Source: Paenibacillus terrigena DSM 21567
GTDB taxonomy: Bacteria > Bacillota > Bacilli > Paenibacillales > Paenibacillaceae
NCBI RefSeq assembly: GCF_000374845.1
Contig: NZ_KB895413.1
Coordinates: 496,001 to 560,000 of the forward strand
DNA: 64,000 bases
Reading direction: 5' to 3'
The notes below the pieces were generated by a model, which ran no database searches, was not told where the DNA came from, and was given only the letters and a program-made list of their open reading frames with translations. Within the stretch, counting starts at the first letter, position 1; each line of letters opens with the position of its first letter. A program made the position numbers and the translations under genes. Of this stretch, positions 62,204-64,000 are shown in pieces.

Positions 62204-62255
62204 GGAGGCCGCTCCTTTTTGCTTTATTGAAGTAACGGACAGGATTTTTTTGAAA
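62204..62255 (+). repeat. Interspersed repeat R3 with hairpin
   Basis: GGAGGCCGCTCCTTTTTG hairpin then TTATTGAAGTAACGGACAGG and TTTTTTTGAAATAA. Same order as R1: hairpin, TTATTGAAGTAA, GGRCAGGA, TGAATAA-like. Confidence 0.5.
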
Positions 62256-62314
62256 TAATGTAGAAAGGGTAGGTAAACTAATTAAGAGATCATTCAAAAC
62301 ACGTGAGGTGCGAT

Positions 62315-63196
62315 TTGAACTTAATACAAACCATCATAAGAAGATTTAACCTTAATGTTTTAAGTATAGATAATGTTCCTGAGTCCTTTAGTTCACAAGT
62401 ATACAAATTGGATCTTACCAGTGGAGAAACTGTATACGCGAAGATTCCTTATAATAGGGATAAACTGTATCGTGAATATCGTATGCTTGAAATGTTGAGC
62501 GAGGTATTACCGGTTCCAAAAGTATTAGACTTCTGGAGTGGGGATGACTTCATTTCTGGTGCCTTACTTTTATCTCAGATTCAAGGAATACCGTGTACAG
62601 GTAATATTGACGATGAACTGGCATTTCAAATCGGAGTACATCATGCAAAGTTGCATGATGTTAAAATGCCGAGGTATGGTGTTGAAGGAATAGACGGTTT
62701 TCAATTTCTTCATCAGAACAATTGGAGACTTTACATAAAAAATAACTTTGAAAAGTTGACAGAACCTTGTAAGGAAGTCCTTGAGAGAGGGCTTTTTGAA
62801 AAATGTATTAATCACTTTGAGAGTGCTTTCTCCGTATTACCTCATCCTGATGGACCATGTGTCGTACATATGGATTTCCGACCAGGTAATATACTTACAA
62901 ATAATAATGAAGTCGTTGGAATTATTGACTTTGAGAGTGCACGGGGAGGATCCTCTGAAATAGATTTCACAAAACTTAATCGATATGTTTGGGAAGTAAA
63001 TCCTCAAAGTAGAGTTTCGTATAAAGAGGGGTATTCAACAATTCGTCCCTTAATGGAGTTGGAGACAATACTTCCCTTTTATGATTTTTACGACGCATTT
63101 AGCGCTGTTGTATGGTGTAAAAACAGGGGAATTGAAAAAAATAAAGCGTTCCTCCAGGAAAGTATTTCTGTGTTGCAGAAATCCGTAGGTTGTTGA
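62315..63196 (+). CDS. APH-family phosphotransferase
   Basis: 293 residues from TTG 62315 (GAGGTG upstream; GTG 62303 lies in that site). The catalytic loop is VVHMDFRPGNIL (HxDxxxxN) and the metal-binding DFE lies in GIIDFESARGG. The nucleotide-binding Lys sits in VYAKIPYNRDK. The protein is an aminoglycoside-phosphotransferase-like kinase; the substrate may be an antibiotic, choline or a sugar, and cannot be told from sequence. It stands alone. Confidence 0.9.
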   Translation: MNLIQTIIRRFNLNVLSIDNVPESFSSQVYKLDLTSGETVYAKIPYNRDKLYREYRMLEMLSEVLPVPKVLDFWSGDDFISGALLLSQIQGIPCTGNIDDELAFQIGVHHAKLHDVKMPRYGVEGIDGFQFLHQNNWRLYIKNNFEKLTEPCKEVLERGLFEKCINHFESAFSVLPHPDGPCVVHMDFRPGNILTNNNEVVGIIDFESARGGSSEIDFTKLNRYVWEVNPQSRVSYKEGYSTIRPLMELETILPFYDFYDAFSAVVWCKNRGIEKNKAFLQESISVLQKSVGC

Positions 63197-63211
63197 GCTA
63201 ACGGGCAGTTT
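63196..63211 (+). repeat. Interspersed repeat R4 (short)
   Basis: GAGCTAACGGGCAGTT shares the CTAACGGGCAG core with R2. Confidence 0.35.
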
Positions 63212-63286
63212 AGTGCGTTGGGAGGATTAATTAGAGGTAAGCGTATGGTGTGATTTTACAAAACGGTGATTTGGGGTGTATGACGA

Positions 63287-63382
63287 ATGAATGCTGGTTT
63301 AATTATGGCTGCATGTGTATTAATTGGTGGTGCGATTGGATATTTAACAGGACATGTTGAAGTATGGAGGTATAGTGTATGA
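63287..63382 (+). CDS. Small hydrophobic protein, translationally coupled
   Basis: 31 residues: MNAGLIMAACVLIGGAIGYL then TGHVEVWRYSV. A single glycine-rich membrane helix. GGGGTG lies 9 bases before the ATG. The stop overlaps the start of the next gene (ATGA), which supports real translation. Confidence 0.55.
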   Translation: MNAGLIMAACVLIGGAIGYLTGHVEVWRYSV

Positions 63383-64000
63383 AGAGTATGTTTACAAGAA
63401 GAATAGGAACGGTGAAACGTTTTACTCTATTTGTAGTCTTTTTCCTCTGCACAGCGATGTTGATTCCCATCACAGCCAGTGCAGCATATTTCAACACCTA
63501 CACCACCGTCGCAACGCTCGACAATGCAAATAATTCTTACGCCGCACAGGGATTTGCAGTGGGATCTACCTACACCTATTCCGTAAAAGTCAACAGTGAC
63601 AACACTAAGGCAGTCATTTACCGTACCAAAATGAGCGATGGAACCACTATGCTCATGACAAACGGTGATAATGGGACATCTTATACTACCTACTTGGGCC
63701 ATGCCAACGATTTGGTGCTTAGCACAATCGACGGAAATTATTATATGTTCGTCGTCACCATGAACGCCGGCAGTATGAGTCTCGTGAAACTGAAGTATGT
63801 AGGAACGACATATTACAAAGTTGGTAACTACACAATCAAATACAAAGGTGTAGACAAGTCAATGTCGGGTGTGAAAATTACTAGCAAAGACGCTAACAGC
63901 ATATACTTTCTCTTCAAATCCGGACGAACCTTATACAGGGGTTCACTCCCACTGACCGCAAACAGCGGTACAATTAATGTAACCGATGGCTTTAACCTAA
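63379..64000 (+). CDS. Secreted protein, partial (cut by window end)
   Basis: 207 residues visible. A signal peptide covers residues 1-36 (FTLFVVFFLCTAMLIPITAS and AAYF). The mature part is rich in Tyr, Thr, Asn and Gly with a beta-sheet pattern (NNSYAAQGFAVGSTYTYSVK, SMSLVKLKYVGTTYYKVGNY), as in WD- or YVTN-like secreted beta proteins of this group. AGGAGG is not present right before it; translation is probably coupled to the small protein. Confidence 0.8.
   Translation, partial: MKSMFTRRIGTVKRFTLFVVFFLCTAMLIPITASAAYFNTYTTVATLDNANNSYAAQGFAVGSTYTYSVKVNSDNTKAVIYRTKMSDGTTMLMTNGDNGTSYTTYLGHANDLVLSTIDGNYYMFVVTMNAGSMSLVKLKYVGTTYYKVGNYTIKYKGVDKSMSGVKITSKDANSIYFLFKSGRTLYRGSLPLTANSGTINVTDGFNL

Noticed and set aside
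1-64000. CRISPR arrays, tRNA and rRNA genes
   Set aside because: No regularly spaced 25-40 base repeats, and no tRNA or rRNA signature was found by reading either strand; a covariance search could still find an RNA I missed.

Overview
The window looks like a chromosomal segment of a Paenibacillus-like member of the Bacillales. Support: consensus Gram-positive ribosome binding sites (AAGGAGG type), frequent TTG and GTG starts, many two-component systems, LytTR/GHKL pairs, copper-amine-oxidase-N domain proteins, a yvaF-yvaE-yvaD style cluster and an xpaC/telA pair. The assignment rests on gene content only; there is no rRNA or core phylogenetic marker here. No tRNA, rRNA or CRISPR array was recognised.

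Layout. 1-3.2 kb: a divergent flavin-type redox module (ApbE fragment and FMN-binding protein on the minus strand; response regulator, kinase and DUF2231 membrane protein on the plus strand). 3.3-6.4 kb: a decayed serine hydrolase, a TetR/SMR/YvaD-like cluster and a membrane protein. 6.5-11.5 kb: short-type hydroxylamine reductase (hcp) behind an FNR-like box, a DUF7002-like protein, then an AraC regulator with an MFS pump and an isochorismatase-fold hydrolase. 11.5-17.3 kb: an MFS remnant and a two-component system facing a five-gene run of DUF6220, two SDR enzymes, a GDSL-type hydrolase and DUF2306. 17.5-21.8 kb: an operon of an HTH-like protein, an XpaC-like protein, a membrane-anchored binding-protein/VWA fusion and TelA. 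21.8-22.8 kb: a decayed tyrosine recombinase.

22.8-30.9 kb: a CssRS-like two-component system followed by two MalF/MalG-type permeases, a membrane-fusion adaptor, a MacB-core membrane protein and a solute-binding lipoprotein, with no ATPase gene in the run. 30.7-39.9 kb: a 4.6-kb tandem duplication. Each unit holds a LytTR response regulator, a GHKL kinase and a large secreted serine hydrolase. All three unit boundaries share the same 11-bp sequence. The kinase sensor halves have diverged while the catalytic halves and regulators are nearly identical. 39.9-41.7 kb is a gene graveyard (DJ-1/PfpI, large serine recombinase, 5' end of a DUF255 gene), followed by an AT-rich HNH-like gene.

43-54.4 kb: a 1056-residue GNAT fusion coupled to an amidohydrolase, an aldo-keto reductase, a secreted four-repeat protein with an ECF sigma/anti-sigma pair, a histidine phosphatase, a copper-amine-oxidase-N protein and an RDD protein. 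54.4-64 kb: a creatininase-family protein, a TetR-MFS-FtsX-ATPase cassette that looks clostridial and has its own operator, an ECF sigma factor with a VOC protein, an APH-like kinase, and a small membrane peptide coupled to a secreted protein cut by the window end. A short interspersed repeat recurs between genes in the right-hand 13 kb.
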